From the NCBI GenBank assembly GCA_022495995.1, contig JAFEMH010000078.1:930001-994000 (forward strand): a DNA stretch of 64,000 nt. Reading direction: 5' to 3'. Each line of letters opens with the position of its first letter. Positions within the stretch are counted from its first letter, which is position 1. Shown in pieces: positions 30,601-42,600 of this stretch. A program made the translations under genes and the position numbers. The notes below the pieces were generated by a model. The model made no database searches and was not told the origin of the DNA. It worked only from the letters and a program-made list of their open reading frames with translations. This DNA comes from Adenophora triphylla var. japonica. Its lineage: Eukaryota > Streptophyta > Magnoliopsida > Asterales > Campanulaceae.

Positions 30601-33600
30601 TAATCAAGATAACATCTCTGATAATTTTGTTGAGAAAGAGACTCCTAAAGTTGTTGAAATAAAGGAAAAAATGAGTTTGTGGGAAAGACCCCGAAAAAGA
30701 AGAAGATAAAGGCTAAACAAAAAGCCACAAAAACAAAAGTTCCTTGGGTACCACCGGAATTGATCTAGAATGGAACTTATGATTGAAAAGTAGTGGCTGT
30801 GCCCGAGAAAACATGAGGTGGGCCAAAGGAAAAAAAAATCAAAAGACAAAGACAATGTGACCATCTCAACCCCCAAGTAAAAGTGGGGCCATAGTCGGCT
30901 AACGACTTTAAACAAATGCGCTAGTTGGGAGGTAACTCAACTAGTTATGTTTTAATTGCTTTAGTTTATTTGTTTGTTGTGTCATGTCATCATTTGAACC
31001 CAAGACATGTGTTTGTTCTATATGTTATGAGGACATAGCATGTTTTGAGTTAGGGGGTAGGCATCTCTCTGAGTTTGTGGGTTTATGGGGAGTGTAAATA
31101 GTGTCACCCTTAAAAAAAAAAAAATAAAAAAAATTAAACAAATTAAAAATTTTGCTCTTCATATTTTGGGATTTTAGCTAAAGTCTATGATGATTTGAGA
31201 GTTCTTAATTATGAATTTTAAATGTTATTATCAATATAGAGATATGATTACATTGAAACATGTAAAGTATGATTGCTCTACCTTTCACTTCCATATTATT
31301 TTCTTGATCATTGTCACCAACTTATAAAAAATTCCTCTAGAACCCCTTTTGAGCTTTAATAAAAATAGAAATCTCTCTAAAAGTGATAGGTTATCAAAGA
31401 CCGTTATTCGCCTTCATTTTGTACTCACATTATCCTACCCTTATACTTATACACTATTTTCTCACATTTTCAAGAAAGTGAAACTAGGGAATGAATGGGA
31501 AATTGTGGGTTATGTTTGGGAAATCAAGGGCTTGAGTGTAAAAGAGGTCTACAAAGGAAAGAAAAGGATTGTGTATTGCAATGTAAAAGAAGGGCAAGGA
31601 AAAATTTATTGTTGTGCTTATATATATATAGTGCATAATGTTCTTTGTAATTTTATCTATGCAAGTCATCAAGGAAAGAAAAAGCTGAAAATCTTGTCCT
31701 CTTATGTTATGGAAATTGTGATTTGTGTCCAATGAAAGAAAGGAATGTGATCAACTATTTGTGTGAAAATATGCAAAATTCTAATTTTGGGGGTTGAAAC
31801 ATTGGGTTGGCGTGGGTGAGAGATACACTCAAGTACTCAAATGAGGATATATTTGAATACTTTCTAGTTTCACTTGCTTGACTTCATATATCCTTACCTT
31901 TATTTGTAACTGTGAACCTAGGCCGCGATTGTCACGATACAATACAAGCTATAAAATCATATTTGATCCTTAAAGAGTAGTTGATAGTTGTGTTTAAACA
32001 TGCACATGAGTGTACTTGTGCAGAATTTTCATCTTATTATCATTGATTTAGAGTATGACATAAGTGACCCTATAAAATATCTTACTTTGGTGACAATGAT
32101 CTCCCATTATTCATTCATAAAATTATATTATGGTGGATAATTGTAAGTTAGATGCATCAATGTAAGTATAATCCCATATTCATAATAATACTTGTAGATT
32201 ATGTGTGTTGTAAAGATCTGAGACTTGTATAGCCAACAGCCTTTTATATGATTTGAACATTCCAAAAATATTTTATTTTGTTTTATTATTTTAGTTTAGA
32301 TATTCATTTTGTTTTTTGTTTTTGTTTTGTTTTAGTCAAGGACGAGCAAAAGATAAGTTTGGTGGTATTTGATAGATGTATTACTACCCATCCAAATGAT
32401 ATATCTTTAGACTTATTTATTACTCAACCTTGGGTGTTTTGATGATTTTTTGGAGTGTTTATGAGTGCAGGGAATTGAAGAAAAATGTCGTAAATTATGA
32501 TCGAAAATGATATGAAAAGGCACGATCAAAAGCGGAGCGGCAGTAGGAAAGAATGAAAATAACAGAAGGTCAAAGAAGGAGATGGCCCTGAGCAATCATT
32601 ACCATTGTATAGTACTCGTCCAAAGCTTTCCAACGATATGTGGCACATCCCAATTGGAGTCCGTATGAAAAAGTTATGATTTTCGGAAGTTTGCGGAAGA
32701 AGGTACAAGTCCGCAATGCATGAAGGGCGACCGCACAAGCACACAAGGCGGCCACATAACTCAGTCGTGACTTCAAAATACTTTTTCCAACCCTATGCGG
32801 TTGCACACCATCACCCTGTGCAGGCCCTCGTTCAGCAGCAATTAATTTTCCTATTTCAACTAGGTTTTGGGCCTTATTTCTTAATTTCGACCCTCCCTTC
32901 TCTCCCTGGTATAAATAGAACAACTCCAACCATATTTTAGGTAGCTTATTTTTATTATTGTTTTCAAGTAGAGACAAGGATTTCAAGGATTCAAGATTCA
33001 GGTTTTATGCTCTTATTTTATTTATTTGTTTTCTCTTTTATGGCTCTTAGTAGCTAAATCTCTTGATTTGTGGATTGAATAGTAACTATTGGATCTCTAT
33101 GCTAAGGTTTTAATTCTTCCGATCCAATCTCATTTTCGCTCATCTCAATATTCTTAATGTTCTTTCTTGGATTTAATTGTATGATAAAATACTTTTGATT
33201 CCTTACATGGCCGATCCAGTGATTCCTTCCGCCGTCACACATGCAAACCCTAATCATGCAGTCGCTGGCCATGCAAACCCCCATACCCTACCGACTACAA
33301 GGAAATCCTATGCCGCTCTCTTTTCTTCAACTTCGGCACCACACATGGCCGATCCAGTGATTCCTTCTTCGTTGTTCCATAATTGTCCAAGGATGTGATT
33401 AATATTTTTTCTAAACCGTTTCAGGGGACGTTATTGGGAAATTCTCCCATGGCCGCCCTACTATAGAGGCGGCTAGGTTGGCTTTTGCGAATTCAGATCA
33501 AAGGTAATTTCAAATTGGGACACATTGATGCTAACCACATGATGATTCAATTATCGAATGAAGCATATTATCAACTGCTATGGCTTAAGGACGTGTGGTA

Positions 33601-36600
33601 GATTACAAAATTCCCCATGAGAATCCTAGCATGGTCCCCCTCTTGGCGGCCAGAACAGAAATCTCCTATAGTTCCGGTTTGGGTAATGTAGGTGTTAGTG
33701 CCCTAGGCCTATAGAGATAGACCTTTATGTAATGTCATTGTTCATTTATATAAGAGATTGTTTCTTTGATTATTATATGTGTTTGCATGTTTAGTTATAA
33801 TAATCGTGTCCCTGGTACTTATGAAGCACTAGTATGAAGTCTAATGGATAGTCATGTGATGAATATATGCATGGAGATGCACATTAGATTCATGGGTACT
33901 TGTTAGAGAACAAGGTACTGGACTTGACCCATTATGAGATTTATGTCATGGTCAAATGTCATAATTAAATCTCATATAGTCATATCATTGATATCCTTTG
34001 ACCTGAGATTATCATCGTCTTCCGCTCGATGAATATCATGTTTGATATAGTTTAACGTTGTCTTTAACCGGATGACAATAAGGGCTATCATTGGCATGGT
34101 ATGATTCTTGTTGGGAAGAATGACAAGTCAAGATGGAAAATTGTCCCTCGTAAAGAGAGATGTTTGCTAGGCCACTCGTAAGTAAGATTGATGTAGTGCG
34201 TAGCCGTACGAATGAATTAATGTGATTAATGTCATTCGATTAATCAATTTACTTGGTAACGAGAAAGCATTGAACAATATGAGTTGACGTGGAACATGAC
34301 TCATGTTCAATATAACATCGTGTGACAATATAACATCGTGTGACAATGGGATTATGATATGTTCTATATAGGAAAAATCGAACTTGATATTATACTATTT
34401 GGGTAGGCATGATGGCTTGCTAGAGTCCGCTCATGTCTTATGAGGATCGATGTGATTGGACTCATTGCCAAGATAGTATGGTCCTATGGGGTCACACGCA
34501 TCGAACGAATTGTCAAAAATGAAGAATATGGATTTTCTGGGCTCAGGGGACGACTCGTCCCAGGCTGAACCAAGTCGTGCCCTTAAGGGGGACGGATGAT
34601 TCAGAGGGGATGTCCTGAGGGACGACTCGTGCTCTGGGGCACGAGTCGTGCCCAAAGGGACGACTCGTCCCATGAGCAAAGCCAAGTCGTGCCCTTAAGG
34701 GGGACGCCAGAATCAGTGGGAGGTTCCAAGGGGACGACTCGTGCCCTGGGGGACGAGTCGTCGTGCCCTGGGGGACGAGTCGTCCCGTCGGCCCTGGACT
34801 GATACGTAAATGACCTAATTTTAGGGTTTTCGCAAAGGGCTTTTATTTGTAACGTATAAATACTTGCCTCTGGTTGCCCTAGCCGTCATTAGAACGTTTT
34901 GGCTTTAGAGAAATACCAAAAATGAGAGATTTCAATTGAGAATTGAGAATCAAACACCACCAATTCCATTGTTCTTCATTGATTGAAAGGTGTTTCAATC
35001 AAAGGATCTAGCAATCCTCCTAGAAGAGTTCTAGGGTGGGTTCGTTCCTCGCGTGGATACACATAGAGGATCTTCGCTCGTCAAGATCTTTAGTTCGTGA
35101 TTCGCCGTTCGTTCATCAAGGATTAACTAGGTCATTCAATCTGGAGTTGGGTCAAGTTTATCAACGACAAAAGCACTCAAGGTTGGTATTTCTATTTCAT
35201 CTTTCTTAATTAATCATCTAGAACGGATTCTAGGGCTTGGGGTTTTTCGAGTTATTGCATTATTCCGCTGCGCATGGACCCTCGAAACCCAACAGGTAAG
35301 ACTTCCGGGCTTAACTCTCCACCTTTAATAAGCAGTTCCTTTTCTCAGTGGCTAAGGTGATTGGGCAGCCACTATCATTTTATGAAGCTACATCAGAGTT
35401 GACTCGACCAAGTTTCGCGAAGGTTCTTGTTCAGGTTGATGTGCTCAAAAAGTTACCACATGAAATTTTCATAGATTGTGGGGATATCATCCCAAGTTTT
35501 TATCAGTTATTGAGTATGATAACCTGCCACAATATAATAAACAATGTTTTATGTTGGGACATGAAACCAATTCTTGCAAGAAACTACACGGGCCTAAGAA
35601 AGATATGAAGACTCAAAAGAATAACAAGGAGGATAAAGGGGATGGGAATGGGAATGGCAAATCCTAACCTGATATACAAAAAGGGTCAGCCCCCAAGGTT
35701 GGAATCAAACCTAATGAGAATAATAGACCCTTTGAGGTTTCAAAGACCGGGAAGAAGGGGTCTCATCCGAATCAACGAGAGGGGAAAGGTGTTGTTGAAG
35801 AACCTTTTAATAAGGGTGAAGAGCCTTCGATTCCAGTGACTATTTCAGATCATTTGCCAGCTAGTGAGTTTGTTACGGGAGCAAATGATAAGGGTACTGC
35901 TCAAGCCTCAAGCAGTGGTGCCAAACCTGATGAGTCTAAGGCAGTGGGAAATAGTGTTATTGGCTGTGATGGTAAGAATCCTGAGGTGGGGGTTTAGGGT
36001 TTAGGGTTTAGCGAAATTCTAATGAGAGTTTCTAGGGAGGTTACTGCTAAAAAAAACTGATCAAGATGAAACTCTTAGAGGGAACGGCCGAAACCTTCAG
36101 TGTTACATCAAAAGCTGACCAGGTGATAGAAAATGTTGATGATGGTGATGCCATTATAACCCATCGAAATTCTAGTGAGAGTTTCTAGGGAGGATACTGC
36201 TAAAAAAAACTGATCAAGATGAAAATCTAGAGGGAACGGCCGAAACCTTCAGTGTTACATCTAAAGCTGACCAGGTGATAGAAAATGTTGATGATGGTGA
36301 TGCCATTATAACCCATATTGTTACACATGCCCCGGAAGAGGATTCTAAAGGAGTAAATAATGTTGTGATTGAGGAGCTGAATCTTTCCCCTCGAGGCCAA
36401 CCTGATAATGAAGGATTTATTATGCGTGATGATGGTAAATTGATTGATGTTGATTTACTGAAGTGTATAGTCAGAGAGGGAGATCGCACTCCCTCATTCG
36501 TAATTGAGGTAGCCTTCCACCTATCATTTAACTTTTCTCTCTTTACATCATGTTATCGCTAGTTAGCTGGAACTTAAGGGCCATTGATAATGGTGCTACT

Positions 36601-39600
36601 GTTCGTCGTATCAAACGCTTATTTCGTTCTTATGGCTCTTCTATAATGGCTATTTATGAGCCAAAGCAATCGGGGGAAAAGCTTTCTTCTTATATTCGGA
36701 AAGCTAATTGTGAGGGGATGTTTCCAATCTATCTAGTCGTATTTGGTTTATATGGAAGCACGGCATGAATTGTGTGGTTATAAGTGATAATACCCAAATG
36801 CTTACATTACAAGTTTCTCATGCTTCTTTACCTCAACCTGTGCTAGTTTCATTTGTTCATGCAAGGTGTAACCATTATGCTAGACGTGATCTGTGGGATT
36901 GTATGATAGATATGAGCTCCACATCTATGCCTTGGATGGTGGTGGGGGATTTAAATATTGTTCTTGATCAATAAAATCTAGGGAGTACCGTCTCCTTTCG
37001 CCAAAAAAAGGAAGAATTACCATTGGTCACCCATTTGGCCCGATCAATCTGACCGGACTTTCTAGTATGTTGTGTATATTGCATACACAATTGTAATTAA
37101 AATATATATTGACAATTTATAGGGTTATCACCCTAAATCCATTGCAAACATATCATATTGCGAGAAAACTACATACGAGGATTACGATTATAGCTTGAAC
37201 AGATCTAAAATCGGTATAGCCAATCAAAGAAAGAACAATCCTATTGTTCTTGACTCCTACCTTGTTCCAATCTTGGATTGATGGTATTTCATTGTTATTG
37301 GAGGTTGATAGATAATTGAAGATTAATGGTTGTATGAGTCCTCTGTGAGTTTGTTAATTGCACAAGAGAAGGCAAATCTTTCTCGCTCTCTTAAGGATTG
37401 TATAGAGTAAGAATTTTTTGATCTAATGGAGAGAAGTCCTCCTTTTGGCAGCCAAAATACGTACTTATACTCGCAGAATGACCTGGAAATGTCCGGGGGT
37501 TATTAGGGTCGAGAAAGTTAGTATGGTGATTCCAGAATGCGGTACTTACATAGCCCCTTGGCAACGATACTTCCAAGAGAGTGGCTTCGACAAAAATAGA
37601 ATGATCTCAAACTAGACTTCGGGCGAAGAGCTATCAAACTGTTTTGGAGGGAAACCAGAAGCCGTGCAGCGCAGATGGAGAATTCTGGAGGTAAACCAAA
37701 ATTCGGGGCAGTGAAACAGCGGTAAACCAAAATTCGGGGAGTGATACGGTTGGGCTCAAAGGTTTCCTACATATCTCTTGGTGATAAGCAAGACATCATA
37801 GTACTCCTTGGGAAAAAGTGGGGACTATTGGGATTGAGGTGAATTGAGAAACGAGCCTGGAGGAAAACTAGGACTCAAGGTTTGAATGATTCTGGAGGCA
37901 AACTGGAATCTGGATAGAAGTGTGGCTCGACCCGAAGATTTCCTTGGTGGGAATCAAATCATCATAGTTCGGCAATAGCACAAGATGGAAGAATAGCGGG
38001 AGATGGAAGAATCTGGCGGCAGAAAAGAAATCAAGTTTAAAACGAATTCGGCGGCATACCGGTGATCGAGAGTGGAGCGAGTCAAAGGGGGACCGAACTC
38101 AAGGATTGAAATGGATCCAAAGCAACCGGGACAAATCTGGAGGTGGACCAGAATAAGGGAAGGGCTAGGAACGGTAGGAAGCGAACCAAGCTCGGGAATG
38201 AGACGTCACCGAAGGCGGACTGGGTTAGGATTGAAAACGAGCGAGGACGGAGACCAAGAGAGTTGGGATGCAGACCACACTTGGGATGGAAATGACTCCA
38301 GAGGCAGACCTGGTGTGGGGATTTGGAATAAGCGAGGACGGAGATCAAGCACGGGACTGAAACCACCGAGTAGGGAGACCAATCTCTGGATTGAATAAGG
38401 CGGCGAACGATGCTTAGGATCGAAAAGAGCGAGTCAGACCACAATCGGGATGCTAGGGAATAGAAAGATTCTAGAGGCACGCCGGGTCGAGAATTGACGC
38501 GGACTAGGAGGGAAACCAAGCTTGGGGGATTAGGAGACTCCAGAGGCAGATTACTTGAAACTACACTACTACTAGAGACTGTCAAGGATTGAGAGAGTGA
38601 GGAGGCTGACCACACTCAGAACTGATTGAAATCGGAGGTAACGAAGAATAAGATTAGGCAAGTAAGGAGGCTAACCACACTCGGGATTGAATGAATCCAG
38701 AAGTAAACTGTAGATTAAGATTGAGGGAGTAAGGACGCTAACCACACTCGAAATTAATTGAATTTGGAGGTAAACCAGAGATTGACATTGAGCGAGTGAG
38801 GAGGTTAACCGAACTCGGGGTTGATTGAATCCGGAAGTAAACTAAGGATTAAGTTTCAACGAGCGAGGAGGCTAACCACACTCGGAGTTAATTGAATTCG
38901 TAAGTAAATCGGAGATTTAGATTGAACGAGTGAGGAGACTAACCACACTAGCAATCGATTAAATCCGGAGGTAAACCAGTTGATAGAATATGGAGGTAAA
39001 TCCAAGATTCAGATTGAACGAGTGACGAGACTAACGACACTGGCGAGTGACCGGAGGTAAACCAGAGAGAGATTGAGATTATGTAAGTGAGGAGGCTAAC
39101 CACACTCTGGGTTGATAGAATCCGGATGTAGACCGGAGATTGAGATTGAATGAGTGAGGAGGATTACCACACTCGCGATTGATATCCCGAGGTAAACCTG
39201 AGATTGAGCCTGAGCGAGTCATGAGGTCAACCCACCTATGGTTGAATGAATCTGAAGAAGATTTAGATTGAATTGGTGAGGACACTAACCAGACTTGGGG
39301 TTGATTGAATCCGGAGGTAAACCAGAGATAGATATTAAATGAGTGAGGAGGCTTACCACACTCCAGAGAAAGAGATAAACAGGAGATAGAGATTGAGCAA
39401 GGAGGTTAACCACACTTGGGGTTTATTGAATCTGGAGGTAAACCGGAGATTGAGATTGAACAAGAGGCTAACCACACTCCCGATTGATTGAATCTGGAGG
39501 TAAACCGGAGATTGAGAATGAGCAAGTAAAGAAGTTTACCACGCTTTGGTTTAAATGAAACCGAAGGTAAAACGGAGATTAAGATTGAACGAGTCAGGAA

Positions 39601-42600
39601 GTTAACCACAATCGCGATTGATTGAAGCCGAAGAAAAACAAGAGATTGAAATTGAGCGGGTGAGAAGGCTAACCGCACTCAGGATTGATTGAATCCAGGA
39701 TAAAACGGAGATTCAGATAGAAATTGAGCGGGTAAAGAGGAGGACAAACCAAAGATTGAGATGGAACGACTAAGGAGAGATGCATGGTCGAGATTGAGAC
39801 AGGACTGGCAATAAAAATAGATCAAACCCAAGATTGACATGGTCAGAGGCATACCGGGTTCGAGATTGAGATTGAACTGGCAAGGAGACATACCAAACCC
39901 AAGATTAAATGCTTAAGAAAAGCTAATGATATTTTTTAGGCATTTCTTACTAAATGGAATAAGCATTTACTTCTAACCAATGAAGTCAACCTGCAGTCAA
40001 GAAGAACCAGCCGATATTAAATAGAAATTCCATATTTTTTCCTTTTGGAAAAGGAGGCGATGTTGACTCACAAAGAAAGTTGCGAGTATTCAGTACTCTA
40101 CGAGCATCGATGATCTTTCTTTTGGGTAGTTTATGTAAGCTTATGTCGTTTAAAGTTTGAAAGTTGAGTTGTACCTAACTTGTACTCCTTTTGTTGTAAG
40201 GAGTGGTATGGTTTGTACAGTTTTCTTTTAGGATTGTAAGAGTTGTGTAACTCTTGTGTCTTGTACTTTGGTGCGTGTTATTTGTTTCGGTTGTTCATAA
40301 CTCGTCAATGTCTAGATAAGCTATGTTAAATTGTTAAATGTTCAGTTTCATACTCCAACTTATGGTCCGTTTAGGACTCAAATTCAGGGCAAGACAGAGT
40401 CCCTCGAGACAATTAACGGGCATCTTCATATGCCCTGCAATGCAATGACAGTTAATGTAGTGATAGTGTGCAGCTTGTTCTAAAAAAAATGAAAGAGAAG
40501 AGTCCAACATAACCGAGACTTAGAGGTCGGAGAATGTAATCGTACTCCAAACCCTATCAAGATCTAATTCCTTAGAGTTAATGATGTGGTGGATTTTGTT
40601 ATATGTAATCCCCTATTTTCTTAGACATATTATTCCTATTTTGATATATTTAGTTTAGATTTGATGTAATTTTGGGATAGTATGTTAAAGTGAGGTTTTA
40701 TTGAGAGTTATTGTAATTCGAGGGCATTTTAGTTGTTTTATTTCATATCCGGATGTAATACTCTCGAGGAGCCAAAGTCAAGCCTAAAAAGTTGAAGAAA
40801 AAGAGCTTAATGGATCAAGATGCTCAAGCTGAGGACTGTTCTGCAGAAATCTGAAAAAATCCAGTGACCAAACTGCAAATCTGAAGACCAGGGACTTTTC
40901 TGAAATTTCTGAAATCTGGAGGACTTCAGTGGAATTTGCAAAACTTCAGTAACCTTTTGGGAATCCCGAATTCAATTTGGAGGAGGATTTTTTAGGCTGC
41001 TTTTTGGAGTAATTTTAGGAAAGTAATTAATTATTTCTTTACCTTATTATTTTCCAAGTATAAGTAGGAAGTTTTAATAGACTTAGGGATCTTATGTTTT
41101 CTTTTTAGATTTTTACTTTAGAAAAACTCTTGGAGATTATTACTTTCATGGAGAACTAATCTCCCTTGCTTTGGAATTAATTGTTTGAACCGTTCTTGAA
41201 TTAAATTGAGGTTAATTTCTTTTCATCTCTTTAATCCTATTTATATTATCTCTAGTTCTTGATTGTTAAATTGATTACTAGGGTTTTGCAATTAAGTCGA
41301 TTGTTTAAATCCTTGTTACTGATTTATTGCTAGAATTCCCTAAGATTGTGTCAATTTAGGATTTCATAAGTAGCATCTTTATAATCCATGTATGTGTCAT
41401 AGTGGATTGTGAGTTAGGAGAGAATAAACAATTATTTATTTGAAATAACAATAGAAAGGGTTCTCGATCTTCATCTCTTAAATCGTTAATCAATTAGAAT
41501 TTTAAATCTAGACTGTGTTAGTTAGGTTTGAATATTGATTAGGGTTATTAGTGAGTGTGTCACTGCTTTTAACTAATATTAAAGAAAGAGATAGAGATTG
41601 AAATACATCTCGTGATCGAGTGAATAGGATAAAGTTGAAAAGAATTGATCGATGATATTTGAATGATAGACGGGGATAATAATTAATCAAAAGTGCTTTT
41701 CTTTACTTGTTTACAACCTAGTTTTTATTCCCATCTTAAGAAGTAATAAAAAACAAGCTCAGACCCCCAATCTTGTTAAGTGACAATTGTGTGAACTTAT
41801 AACCATTCTTGTTTGCACTCTTATTCTTTTTCTTAATCTATTTTTTGTCTTTTTCTTTTTCTTATTCCCTTTTTGTTAAGCTTTATTATTGTCATCTTGT
41901 GGTGTGGAAACTTATATGATCCATACCCGTTCTGCTAATAACCTTGCTAGACCTTATGTTCCAGTTATTGAAAGATATTTCAGGAAAAGAAGAAAACAGA
42001 GCAAGGAAGCTAGAAGGATTTTGCGATCAGAAGAGATGAATAATAATAATGGTAGGGATGATGATGAGCCAGAGGTTGTGGATAATGGCGGTAATGGAAG
42101 AGGTAATAATAACCCACCTCCCCCACATCTGACATTGAGGCAGAAAATTGCTCCGAACTGGAATGAGCAACCACAAGCAGTCCAGTTCCCTGATTTGCCG
42201 ACTGGGGTTACATTTGAATTGAAGTCGGGGTTGTTGAATCAGTTACCCCACTTCAATGGGATGCCAAGGGAAAACCCTAATTAGCACGTAGCGCAGTTTG
42301 TGCAGATTTGTGAGAGCATGAAACCGGCTGCACTTCCCCTCGAACAACTGTTGTTGAGAGCATTTTCCTTTACCCTTAAGGATAATGCAAATGCGTGGTA
42401 TTATCACCTGCCACCGAATAGTATCACGTCTTGACGGCAGCTAACATGAAACAGGCTGCACTTCCCCTCGAACAACTGTTGTTGAGAGCATTTTCCTTTG
42501 CCCTTAAGGATAATGCAAATGAGTGGTATTATCACCTGCCACCGAATAGTATCACGTCTTGAAGGGCAGCTAGAAGGGCAGCTAACAGAGGTATTTCTTG

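Larger units (their letters stand above)
33204..37008 (+). mobile_element. LINE with ORF1, endonuclease start and 3' tail, internally deleted
   Basis: ORF1 starts near 33207 ([25 protein letters not shown]). It continues with a DUF4283-like region ([30 protein letters not shown]), is interrupted by a solo LTR (33687..35294) and resumes [21 protein letters not shown] zinc-knuckle-like [11 protein letters not shown] follows near 35550. ORF2 begins at 36550 ([30 protein letters not shown]) but stops after the GDLN motif. The sequence then passes directly into the 3' end TAGGGAGTACCGTCTCC plus A run. Reverse transcriptase is absent. Confidence 0.8.

Noticed and set aside
38072..39891. Several open frames on both strands, up to 177 codons
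   Set aside because: All lie in the 67-bp minisatellite; the period is not divisible by three and the frames shift from unit to unit.
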